A stretch of 64,000 nt of DNA from assembly GCF_900107395.1 (NCBI RefSeq), contig NZ_FNPW01000002.1:514044-578043 (forward strand), in the 5' to 3' direction. Of this stretch, positions 8,427 to 16,089 are shown one piece after another (the stretch's first letter is position 1; each line of letters starts with the position of its first letter). Source of the stretch: Pseudomonas sp. NFIX28. GTDB lineage: Bacteria; Pseudomonadota; Gammaproteobacteria; Pseudomonadales; Pseudomonadaceae. A model generated the notes under the pieces. It made no database searches, was not told where the DNA came from, and worked only from the letters and a program-made list of their open reading frames with translations. Made by a program: the position numbers and the translations under genes.

Positions 8427-9338
8427 ATGTACCGACTCGCTTATCCCAAACCGCTGTTCCTCCTCCTTTGTTTTCTCGTGCTGGTGCTGCTGGGCGTTGC
8501 CGCGCAGCACCACCGCTATTTCGAACGCCTGTGGTTCAACTGGCGGGTCATGTCACAACCGGTCAACACCGATGCCATTGGCCTTGATGACTATCGGGTG
8601 ACCCTCGAAGCGCAAAAGATCGAAGGCCTGGATGACGTCTCTGCCTTGACCTACGACCCGGTGCGCAAAAGCCTGTTCACCGTGACCAACAAGAATTCCG
8701 AGCTGATCGAGCTGTCGCTCGACGGGCGCATTCTGCGGCGCATCGCCCTGACCGGTTTCGGCGATCCGGAGGCGGTCGAGTTCATCAGCGCCGACACCTA
8801 TGTGATCACCGACGAGCGCCAGCAGCGGCTGATCAAGATTCATCTGGAAGAAGACACAGTGTTCCTCGACGCCGCGGACGCGGAGCAAATGACCCTCGGC
8901 GTGCACATGAGCGGCAACAAGGGGTTCGAGGGCCTGGCCTACGATTCGGTGGGCAAGCGCCTGTTCGTCGCCAAGGAGCGCGACCCGATGCTGATCTACG
9001 AGGTCAAGGGCTTCCCGCACTACGACCCGGAGAAGTCCTACGCGGTGCATGTGGTCAACAACCCCAAGCGCGACGCCGGGCTGTTCGTGCGTGACCTGTC
9101 CAGCCTGCAATACGACGAGCGTACCGGGCATCTGCTGGCGCTCTCGGATGAGTCTTGGCTGGTGCTGGAGCTGGATGTGGATGGCCGGCCCCTGAGCACC
9201 ATGTCGCTGCGCAAGGGGCGGCAAGGGTTGCAGGCGACGGTGCCGCAAGCCGAAGGCATTGCCATGGACGACGACGGCACCCTGTACCTGGTCAGTGAGC
9301 CGAACCTGTTCTACGTCTTCAAGAAGCCCGCCCAGTAA
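8427..9338 (+). CDS. Membrane-anchored SdiA-regulated/CarP-like beta-propeller protein (copy 2)
   Basis: A 303-residue tandem paralogue of the preceding gene. An N-terminal hydrophobic segment (LFLLLCFLVLVLLGVAA, about 9-25) anchors a periplasmic beta-propeller. Shared landmarks are DDVSALTYDPVRKSLFTVTNKNSELIELSLDGRILR, LSSLQYDERTGHLLALSDESWLVLELDVDG and QAEGIAMDDDGTLYLVSEPNLFY. The two copies differ over most other positions, so the duplication is old. The 118-bp gap between them shows no terminator and they may be one transcript. Function is inferred from the family and from synteny with carP beside aaaA. Confidence 0.75.
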   Translation: MYRLAYPKPLFLLLCFLVLVLLGVAAQHHRYFERLWFNWRVMSQPVNTDAIGLDDYRVTLEAQKIEGLDDVSALTYDPVRKSLFTVTNKNSELIELSLDGRILRRIALTGFGDPEAVEFISADTYVITDERQQRLIKIHLEEDTVFLDAADAEQMTLGVHMSGNKGFEGLAYDSVGKRLFVAKERDPMLIYEVKGFPHYDPEKSYAVHVVNNPKRDAGLFVRDLSSLQYDERTGHLLALSDESWLVLELDVDGRPLSTMSLRKGRQGLQATVPQAEGIAMDDDGTLYLVSEPNLFYVFKKPAQ

Positions 9339-9349
9339 CCCTGTAGCCC

Positions 9350-9497
9350 TGTAGCCGCTGCCGAGCCCGCGAGGCTGCGCCCGGGCGCGCAGCGGCCGTA
9401 AACCCGGCAACCCCCATCCTCCCAGACACTCCGCATGCACCGGATCGGCGAGGACTGCGTCCTCGATCGCAGCCTCGCAAGCTCGGCAGCGGCTACA
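9350..9497. repeat. REP-type palindrome pair
   Basis: Outer arms TGTAGCCGCTGCCGAGC (9350-9366) and GCTCGGCAGCGGCTACA (9481-9497) are perfect complements. Further in, CGAGGCTGCG faces CGCAGCCTCG. It lies between the convergent CarP-like and aaaA genes and can act as a shared transcript end. Confidence 0.85.
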
Positions 9498-9519
9498 AGG
9501 ATCGGTTACAGGCTAGCGC

Positions 9520-11472
9520 TTAAAACTGCCACTGCACGCCGAGGGAATAGCCGGTCTGGCTGCCTTCGGCATGACCGAGCCGGCCGTTGACCTCGGCATA
9601 CAGCCCCAACTGCGGCGTGATCGCCAGTTGGCTGCCGAGCTGGGCACGACCGAAGCTCTTGTCCACGCCGCCCAGGCGGGCCACGCGAACCTGATCGTCG
9701 GCGTGGCTGGTCAGGTCCAGGTCGTCCAGGCGGCCATCGCCCAATTCCTTGACCCAGGCCAGATCGCCGTACGGCAGCAGGCTCATGCCGTAAGGCAAGG
9801 CCACGGCGCCGCGAACGCGCCAGCCGAGGCTGGCTTCCAGCGAATCGAACGACTGCTCCTCATAACTCAAGGCCGTGCGCAGGTCCTGCTTCTCGTGGAA
9901 CTGGTCGATACGGTAGTGGGTGTAATCCAGGCCGGCGAACGGGCCGCTCTTGATCGCGCCGAAGTCGAAGTCGTAACCGCCGAGCAGACGAGCACCCAGG
10001 GTCAGGGCGTCGGTGTCGCCCGTGAGTTTCTGGTTCAGCAGCACCGGGCCGCCGTTGGCCTGGATCACCAGGTTGCGCTTGGATTCGAAGCGTGTGCGCC
10101 CCACGCTCAGGTCGCCGGCCAGCCATTGCGGGCCGCCGTCGTTGAGCAAGGCATAAACCGCGGCCTGCCAGGTGTCGCTGTCGAGTTCGCCGCGGTGCTC
10201 GAGTTCGTCGCGGCCGTTCTGGTAACTGAGGCTGGCGCCGATGTTTAGGCTCGAACTGAGCTGATAGTCGCCCAGGGCATGCACCCCCAGCCGACGCGCC
10301 TCGGGATTGGGCGCGCTGTCGAAACCGCTGTCGGGGCTGTATTCGCCGTCGATGCCGATTTCCCCGTCGAAGCTGCCGACTTCCCGGCCCATCGCCTGCA
10401 AGGTCAGCCAGCGCCGGTCGTGCAGCCGCACCATGGCCTGATGCTGGCGTTGCAGATGGTCCTGCTGGTTGCGCGCCACGGCGCCGCCGGAAGCGGTGGA
10501 GGCCAGCAGGTCGGCATTGGTCAGTTCCAGCACCAGGCGGCTGAGCAGGCGCGAATAATCGCGCAGGCGCTGGTCGATACGCTCCTGGCCAAAGGCGTTG
10601 GTCAGCACGGTTTGATTGTCCTCGGCGGGATCGTGCCAGGTGGAGCCGCCGGGGATGGCCGGGTTGGTGGTCTGGGTGTAGCCGTCCAGGTCGCCGATTT
10701 CCCAGTTGGTGGCCTCGACATAGAGAATCGGGATGTTCAGCTCTTCAAAGGCTTCGCCGTCGCTGCAGCAGCCGGTGCCGGCGGGATACGCCGGGTCCAG
10801 GCCGGGGTTGGTGAACAGGTCGATCCGCAGTTCCCGGGCGATCTGCAAGGTGTGTTCGCGCAGGGAGGCCAGGGCCGGGTTGGCGCTGCTGTTTTGTCCG
10901 GCGTGGGCATACATCATGTCGCCGGTGATCAGGCTGTCGAGGTTGATCATGGCCAGCATGTTGGCGCGCTGGCTGGCGCTGAGCGAGTCGACGAACGCCT
11001 TGGAGCCACGCAAGCCTTCCTCTTCGGCGCCGAAGCCGACCACCTGCAGGCCGTTTTCCAGTTGCAGCCCGCCAAGGTTGCGGGCGATCTCGGTCAGCAC
11101 GCTGGCGCCGGAGCCGTTGTCGTCCAGGCCTTGCAGGGCAGGGCGGCCGAAATAGGTATCGAAATGCGCGCCGACCACCACGTATTGCGGCTTGGTCCCG
11201 GCAGCGTAGGCCACCACGTTTTGCGAGCTGCGGCTGTTGCCGCCGGCAGTCCAGGAAAAGTCCTGGCGGCTGATGTCGTAGGCGCTGCCCATCTGGCTCT
11301 GCATCCAGTCGGCGGCACCGGCGAAGTTGGCGGTGCCACGATAGCGGCCGGGGTAGTCGTTGATCAGTTTGTCGAGGGTGGTGGCCGCGTGTTCGCCATA
11401 TTCATAGGTGAGGGCCTGGGTGGACAGCAAAACGCTGGCGAGACTGACGGCAAGCGTGAGGGGCTTGAGCAC
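9520..11472 (-). CDS. aaaA: Autotransporter M28 aminopeptidase (AaaA-like)
   Basis: A 650-residue surface protease. Residues 1-20 are a signal peptide. Residues 30-320 form an M28 zinc aminopeptidase with all expected ligands: His103 (GAHFDTY), Asp117 (GLDDNGSG), Glu150/151 (GAEEEGLRG), Asp179 (INLDSL) and His280 (TWHDPAEDN). Residues from about 390 to the end alternate polar and hydrophobic residues and finish in VQWQF, an autotransporter beta-barrel with a terminal Phe. The P. aeruginosa homologue AaaA (PA0328) is an arginine-specific autotransporter aminopeptidase, about the same length and next to carP and rpiA, as here. Arg specificity in this strain is inferred. Confidence 0.88.
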   Translation of the reverse strand: MLKPLTLAVSLASVLLSTQALTYEYGEHAATTLDKLINDYPGRYRGTANFAGAADWMQSQMGSAYDISRQDFSWTAGGNSRSSQNVVAYAAGTKPQYVVVGAHFDTYFGRPALQGLDDNGSGASVLTEIARNLGGLQLENGLQVVGFGAEEEGLRGSKAFVDSLSASQRANMLAMINLDSLITGDMMYAHAGQNSSANPALASLREHTLQIARELRIDLFTNPGLDPAYPAGTGCCSDGEAFEELNIPILYVEATNWEIGDLDGYTQTTNPAIPGGSTWHDPAEDNQTVLTNAFGQERIDQRLRDYSRLLSRLVLELTNADLLASTASGGAVARNQQDHLQRQHQAMVRLHDRRWLTLQAMGREVGSFDGEIGIDGEYSPDSGFDSAPNPEARRLGVHALGDYQLSSSLNIGASLSYQNGRDELEHRGELDSDTWQAAVYALLNDGGPQWLAGDLSVGRTRFESKRNLVIQANGGPVLLNQKLTGDTDALTLGARLLGGYDFDFGAIKSGPFAGLDYTHYRIDQFHEKQDLRTALSYEEQSFDSLEASLGWRVRGAVALPYGMSLLPYGDLAWVKELGDGRLDDLDLTSHADDQVRVARLGGVDKSFGRAQLGSQLAITPQLGLYAEVNGRLGHAEGSQTGYSLGVQWQF

Positions 11473-11772
11473 GGGGATCTTCCTTGAGAGATGAAAAACG
11501 GGAGCAGTTGCACAATGCGCGCCTCATTCCTTGGGCGACCCTGTATTGGCGCATTGCTTAAATCGAACGTCGCCTGGCGGTAATTTGTAACGGATTTGAT
11601 ACCGCAAGTCGTGGGCCGGATTGAGACCTGGTGCGCGAATCCGGATATTTCTGCGGCGAAATGCTGCGAAAAGTAGCAGTAGTGGCGAAGTTGGTGCGGG
11701 AGGGAGGAGCGGGACGGGATGGCGCACGGCCTTTTCGCCCCCGCCATTGCGGCAGGGGCGAAAACTGGAACA
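11473..11772. other. Intergenic region between aaaA and rpiA
   Basis: This 300-bp gap should hold the aaaA promoter on the minus strand. I see no convincing gene in it. Its right end carries a hairpin next to rpiA (11731-11764). Short reading frames inside have no family match or ribosome-binding site. Confidence 0.5.
11731..11764 (-). terminator. Hairpin downstream of rpiA
   Basis: TTTTCGCCCC-CGCC pairs with GGC-A-GGGGCGAAAA around an ATTGC loop, a 14-bp stem with one mismatch, 9 bases after the rpiA stop. The T-run expected after the stem on the minus strand is absent, so it may be an mRNA-stabilising end rather than a classical terminator. Confidence 0.5.
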
Positions 11773-12444
11773 TCAGGCGGTGAGGGTCTTCACGCCTTCG
11801 CGGGTGCCCAGCAGCAGCACGTCGGCCGGACGGGCGGCGAACAGGCCGTTGGTGACCACGCCGACAATCGCGTTGATCTGCGCTTCCAGCTCCACGGGAT
11901 TGGTGATCTGCATGTTGTGCACATCGAGAATGATGTTGCCGTTATCGGTGATCACGCCTTCGCGGTAGACCGGGTCGCCGCCCAGCTTCACCAACTCGCG
12001 GGCCACGTGGCTGCGGGCCATCGGGATCACTTCCACCGGCAGCGGGAAGGCGCCCAGCACCGGCACCAGCTTGCTGGCGTCGGCGATGCAGATGAAGGTC
12101 TTGGCCACTGCCGCGACGATCTTCTCGCGGGTCAGGGCCGCGCCGCCGCCCTTGATCAGGTGCAGGTGCTCGTCGCTTTCGTCGGCGCCGTCGATGTAGA
12201 ACTCCAGGTCACTGACGGTGTTCAGTTCATACACCGGGATCCCGTGGCCCTTGAGGCGCGCCGCGGTGGCTTCGGAGCTGGCGACCGCGCCATCGAAGGC
12301 GGCCTTGTGCTGGGCCAGGGCGTCGATGAAGCAGTTGGCGGTGGAGCCGGTGCCGACCCCGACGATGCTCTTGTCATCGAGTTTCGGGAGGATAAGGTCG
12401 ACGGCAGCCTGGGCCACGGCCTGTTTGAGTTGATCCTGGGTCAT
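11773..12444 (-). CDS. rpiA: Ribose-5-phosphate isomerase A
   Basis: A 223-residue RpiA that interconverts ribose-5-phosphate and ribulose-5-phosphate in the pentose phosphate pathway. Signature segments are [16 protein letters not shown], the acidic [27 protein letters not shown] (phosphate and catalytic region with Asp and Lys) and the C-terminal [19 protein letters not shown]. The start at 12444 (MTQDQLKQA) gives the family length; the in-frame extension to 12540 has no family support. It is divergent from ilvA with a REP element between them, the same arrangement as in P. aeruginosa. Confidence 0.95.
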   Translation of the reverse strand: MTQDQLKQAVAQAAVDLILPKLDDKSIVGVGTGSTANCFIDALAQHKAAFDGAVASSEATAARLKGHGIPVYELNTVSDLEFYIDGADESDEHLHLIKGGGAALTREKIVAAVAKTFICIADASKLVPVLGAFPLPVEVIPMARSHVARELVKLGGDPVYREGVITDNGNIILDVHNMQITNPVELEAQINAIVGVVTNGLFAARPADVLLLGTREGVKTLTA

Positions 12445-12561
12445 GCGGGCTCCGGAAGCGGGCAAGGAGGGAACGGAAAGGCCGGCATTATAGGCCTGGC
12501 GATGGGGAAGGTCATTGCCCGATTGGCGGGTCAAATGCACGCTCCAGGCAGCTGATTAACT

Positions 12562-12652
12562 GCAGGAGCGAGGCTTGCCCGCGAAGAGGTCGTCACATCC
12601 AGCATAAATATTGGCAGTAAGATCGCTGTCGCGGGCAAGCCGCGCTCCTACA
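12562..12652. repeat. REP palindrome pair (GTAGGAGCGAGGCTTGCCCGCGA family)
   Basis: GCAGGAGCGAGGCTTGCCCGCGA at the left faces TCGCGGGCAAGCCGCGCTCCTACA at the right, with about 45 bases between. It belongs to the second REP family of this window, repeated at 25986, 31890, 35365, 38180 and 44202 among others. It separates rpiA from ilvA. Confidence 0.85.
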
Positions 12653-12723
12653 GGTGTGGTCGCTCGGGCAAACGCTGGGTTAGACTCGCTGGCCCTGCCC
12701 AACCCGCTCAGTGATGCTTTCCG

Positions 12724-14238
12724 ATGCTCGAACAGTACGTCAAAAAGATCCTCACCTCGCGCGTTTATGACGTTGCCGTAGAAACCCCGTTGCAGACTGC
12801 CCGCCAGCTCTCCGAGCGGCTGGGCAATCAGGTCTGGCTCAAGCGCGAAGACTTGCAGCCGGTGTTCTCGTTCAAGATCCGCGGTGCCTACAACAAGCTG
12901 ACCCAGCTCAGCGATGCGGAGCGCGCCCGTGGCGTGGTCACCGCGTCGGCTGGCAACCATGCCCAGGGCCTGGCCCTGGCGGCCAAGGTGCTGGGGGTGA
13001 AGGCGACCATCGTGATGCCCAAGACCACCCCGGAAATCAAGGTCGAAGGCGTGCGTTCGCGTGGCGGCAAAGTGGTGCTGCACGGCGATTCCTTTCCGGA
13101 AGCCCTGGCTTATTCGCTGAAGCTGGTGGATGAAAAAGGCTACGTCTATATCCATCCGTACGACGATCCGCACACCATTGCCGGGCAGGGCACCGTGGCG
13201 ATGGAGATCCTGCGCCAGCACCCCGGGCAGCTGGATGCGATCTTCGTGCCGGTCGGCGGCGGTGGCCTGATCGCCGGGATCGCCGCCTACGTCAAATACC
13301 TGCGGCCGGAAATCAAGATCATCGGCGTCGAGCCGGACGACTCCAACTGCCTGCAAGCGGCGATGGCCGCCGGCGAGCGCGTGGTGCTGCCGACCGTGGG
13401 CCTGTTTGCCGATGGCGTCGCCGTGGCGCAGATCGGCCAGCACACCTTCGACATCTGCAAGAACTATGTGGATGAAGTGATCACCGTCACCACCGACGAG
13501 ATCTGCGCGGCGATCAAGGATATCTACGACGACACCCGCTCCATCACCGAGCCGGCGGGCGCCCTGGGCGTGGCCGGGATCAAGAAGTACGTCGAGCAGC
13601 GCGGTGTCAGCGGGCAGACCCTGGTGGCCATCGACTCCGGCGCCAACGTCAACTTCGACCGCCTGCGCCACGTCGCCGAGCGCGCCGAGCTGGGCGAGGG
13701 CCGCGAAGCCATCATCGCCGTGACCATTCCGGAGAAGCCGGGCAGCTTCAAGGCGTTCTGCGAAGCCATTGGCAAGCGCCAGATCACCGAATTCAACTAC
13801 CGCTACCACACCGGCAGCGAAGCGCACATCTTCGTGGGCGTGCAGACCCATCCGGAAAACGATCCGCGCAGCGCACTGATCGCCAGCCTGTCCGAACAGG
13901 GCTTCCCGGTGACCGACCTGACCGACAACGAACTGGCCAAGCTGCATATTCGCCACATGGTCGGTGGCCATGCGGTGCGGGTCAGCGACGAAGTGGTGTT
14001 CCGCTTCGAGTTCCCGGAGCGTCCGGGCGCGCTGTTCAACTTCCTCAACAAGCTGGGCGGGCGCTGGAACATCTCGATGTTCCATTACCGTAACCATGGC
14101 GCGGCCGATGGCCGGGTGGTCGCGGGCCTGCAAGTGCCGGCGAACGAGCGCCACCTGGTGCCGGCGGCGCTGGCGGAAATCGGTTACCCGTACTGGGACG
14201 AGAGTGATAACCCGGCGTATCAGCTGTTCCTCGGCTGA
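12724..14238 (+). CDS. ilvA: Threonine ammonia-lyase, biosynthetic
   Basis: A 504-residue IlvA that deaminates threonine to 2-oxobutyrate, the first step of isoleucine synthesis. The PLP lysine is K51 in FSFKIRGAYNK; ASAGNHAQG and the glycine loop VGGGGLIAG bind the cofactor phosphate. Residues from about 330 contain two ACT-like regulatory domains (AVTIPEKPGSFKAFCEAIG and FRFEFPERPGALFNFLNKLG), so this is the long allosteric form, subject to isoleucine inhibition in the family. ilvD of the same pathway is at 38306-40147. Confidence 0.95.
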   Translation: MLEQYVKKILTSRVYDVAVETPLQTARQLSERLGNQVWLKREDLQPVFSFKIRGAYNKLTQLSDAERARGVVTASAGNHAQGLALAAKVLGVKATIVMPKTTPEIKVEGVRSRGGKVVLHGDSFPEALAYSLKLVDEKGYVYIHPYDDPHTIAGQGTVAMEILRQHPGQLDAIFVPVGGGGLIAGIAAYVKYLRPEIKIIGVEPDDSNCLQAAMAAGERVVLPTVGLFADGVAVAQIGQHTFDICKNYVDEVITVTTDEICAAIKDIYDDTRSITEPAGALGVAGIKKYVEQRGVSGQTLVAIDSGANVNFDRLRHVAERAELGEGREAIIAVTIPEKPGSFKAFCEAIGKRQITEFNYRYHTGSEAHIFVGVQTHPENDPRSALIASLSEQGFPVTDLTDNELAKLHIRHMVGGHAVRVSDEVVFRFEFPERPGALFNFLNKLGGRWNISMFHYRNHGAADGRVVAGLQVPANERHLVPAALAEIGYPYWDESDNPAYQLFLG

Positions 14239-14278
14239 ACGGCTACGCTGGTGGGCAAGGCCTCAAGGAGTCGATTAC

Positions 14279-14707
14279 ATGGAAACGCTGAACGTCCTCA
14301 AAACCGTCCATATCCTGGCCACCGTGTTGCTGCTGGGCAGCGCGCTGGGGCTGGGAGGCTGGGTCTGGCGCGCTCGCGGCAAGGGCGACACGAGCATCTA
14401 TGGCCGGTTGTTGCGCCGGCCCCTGGTGTTCGTCTGGCTGCTGCTGGTGATTTGCCTGGCCAGTCTGCCGTTCAGTGGCTGGTGGCTGGTGCACCTGACG
14501 GGCTGGTCGCTGGGGCAGACCTGGATCCTGGCGTCCAGCGTGATCTACACCGTCGGAGCCTTGAGCTGTTTCTGGCTGCTGGCGCGGCTCAATCGCGTGC
14601 GGATGGCCGCGGGCGTGGGCAATCCGAAGTTCACCCTGGCGCTGGCGGTGTTCAGCTTCGTGTGCTTTTTCGCCATTGCCGGGTTGATGGGCGCCAAGCC
14701 GGCCTGA
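14279..14707 (+). CDS. DUF2269 family membrane protein
   Basis: A 142-residue inner-membrane protein with four predicted membrane segments (about 9-27, 46-68, 80-100 and 118-137). The start ETLNVLKTVHILATVLLLGSALGLGGW is typical of DUF2269. No function is known. AAGGAG lies 7 bases before the ATG and the gene follows ilvA by 40 bases, so it may be read through from ilvA, although nothing links it to isoleucine synthesis. Confidence 0.8.
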   Translation: METLNVLKTVHILATVLLLGSALGLGGWVWRARGKGDTSIYGRLLRRPLVFVWLLLVICLASLPFSGWWLVHLTGWSLGQTWILASSVIYTVGALSCFWLLARLNRVRMAAGVGNPKFTLALAVFSFVCFFAIAGLMGAKPA

Positions 14708-14726
14708 TCGGCATTTAGCCTGTTGC

Positions 14727-14778
14727 CGCGAACCAGCGTGTGCCTGCAGAGATTGCTGTAGACGCACGCTGGCTCGCG
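14727..14778. terminator. Hairpin between convergent genes
   Basis: CGCGAACCAGCGTGTGC (from 14727) pairs imperfectly with GACGCACGCTGGCTCGCG (14761-14778). It sits between the DUF2269 gene and the convergent HAD gene and probably marks both transcript ends. No T-run is present. Confidence 0.45.
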
Positions 14779-14787
14779 ATGGTTTCC

Positions 14788-15444
14788 TCAATCGCGCAGG
14801 CTGATCACCGGCCAGCCAAGCTGCTCGGCCTTCGCCCGCAGGTTCGGGTCCGGATCCACCGCGATCGGGTTCGCTACCAACTCCAGCAACGGCAAGTCAT
14901 TCATCGAGTCGCTATAGAAGTAGCTGTCTTGCAGGCTATGACCGGTTTCCTCGAGCCAGCGAGTCAGGCGGGTGACCTTGCCTTCGCGAAAGCACGGGAC
15001 GTCGGTGCTGCGGCCGGTGTAGCGGCCGTCCTGCATCTCGCACTCGGTGGCGATCAGGGTTTCCACGCCCAGGCGTTCGGCGATCGGCGCGGTGACGAAG
15101 CGGTTGGTGGCGGTGATGATCACCAGCTTGTCGCCGGCGGCCTTGTGCTTGGCCAGCAGTTGCGCGGCCTTGGGCAGCAGCAGCGGCTCGATGCAGTCGC
15201 GCATGTAGTCGCGGTGCCATTGGTCGAGCACGTCCATCTCGGTGCGGCCGAGAATTTCCAGGCAGAAGTTCAGGTACGCCGCATTGTCGAGCTTGCCGGC
15301 CAGGTAGTCCTGGTAGAACTCGTCGTTGCGGGCCTTGTAGGTGACGGCGTCGAGGAAGCCTCGTTCGCACAGGTAGTCGCCCCAGGCGTGGTCACTGTCG
15401 CCGCCCAGAAGGGTGTTGTCCAAGTCGAATAAAGCCAGGCGCAT
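14788..15444 (-). CDS. HAD-IB phosphatase, histidinol-phosphatase type
   Basis: A 218-residue HAD hydrolase. Motif I is [13 protein letters not shown] (nucleophile at residue 7 of the ATG-started protein), motif II Thr in VIITATNRF, and motif [21 protein letters not shown]. The synteny matches PA0335 of P. aeruginosa, between ilvA and rppH, which has been reported as the histidinol-phosphate phosphatase of histidine synthesis. That assignment is therefore likely here. GTG at 15447 could replace the ATG at 15444; neither has a strong ribosome-binding site. It is divergent from rppH. Confidence 0.8.
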   Translation of the reverse strand: MRLALFDLDNTLLGGDSDHAWGDYLCERGFLDAVTYKARNDEFYQDYLAGKLDNAAYLNFCLEILGRTEMDVLDQWHRDYMRDCIEPLLLPKAAQLLAKHKAAGDKLVIITATNRFVTAPIAERLGVETLIATECEMQDGRYTGRSTDVPCFREGKVTRLTRWLEETGHSLQDSYFYSDSMNDLPLLELVANPIAVDPDPNLRAKAEQLGWPVISLRD

Positions 15445-15587
15445 CACGGTTACTCGCTGATAAGTCTGAAAAAAGGCGATCAGAATACGGTCTTTTCACA
15501 AGAGTGCACATAAGGTAGGAAGCCTCGTTGCTGCTTTCACAACCTTTGTGGAACAATGCGGCGACATGCGTTTGCGAGGTTGTTGCC

Positions 15588-16067
15588 GTGATCGACCCCG
15601 ATGGTTTCCGCCCCAATGTCGGGATCATTCTGACGAATGATGCCGGCCAGGTGCTATGGGCTCGCCGTATCAATCAAGATGCCTGGCAGTTTCCGCAAGG
15701 GGGGATCAACCCCGAAGAAACACCGGAAGACGCTCTGTACCGCGAGTTGAACGAAGAAGTAGGCCTGGAGCGCGAAGATGTGCAAATTCTCGCCTGTACC
15801 CGGGGCTGGTTGCGCTATCGTTTGCCGCAACGCCTGGTCCGTACCCACAGCCAGCCGCTGTGCATCGGCCAGAAACAGAAATGGTTTCTCCTGCGCCTGA
15901 TCTCCAACGAGCAGCGGGTGCGGATGGATTTGACCGGTAAACCGGAGTTCGATGGCTGGCGCTGGGTCAGTTATTGGTATCCGTTGGGCCAGGTGGTGAC
16001 ATTCAAGCGCGAGGTTTATCGCCGCGCTCTCAAAGAGCTTGCCCCGCGCCTTCTAGCGCGCGACTGA
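15588..16067 (+). CDS. rppH: RNA pyrophosphohydrolase
   Basis: A 159-residue Nudix hydrolase that removes pyrophosphate from the 5' end of triphosphorylated mRNA and so starts its decay. The Nudix box runs from G38/39 to about residue 60 ([20 protein letters not shown]). The start is GTG at 15588, giving [14 protein letters not shown] as in other RppH proteins; GAGG lies 8 bases upstream. It is followed after 22 bases by ptsP, an order kept in many gammaproteobacteria. Confidence 0.95.
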   Translation: MIDPDGFRPNVGIILTNDAGQVLWARRINQDAWQFPQGGINPEETPEDALYRELNEEVGLEREDVQILACTRGWLRYRLPQRLVRTHSQPLCIGQKQKWFLLRLISNEQRVRMDLTGKPEFDGWRWVSYWYPLGQVVTFKREVYRRALKELAPRLLARD

Positions 16068-16089
16068 CGACGGAGTTCGACCCCGAGCC

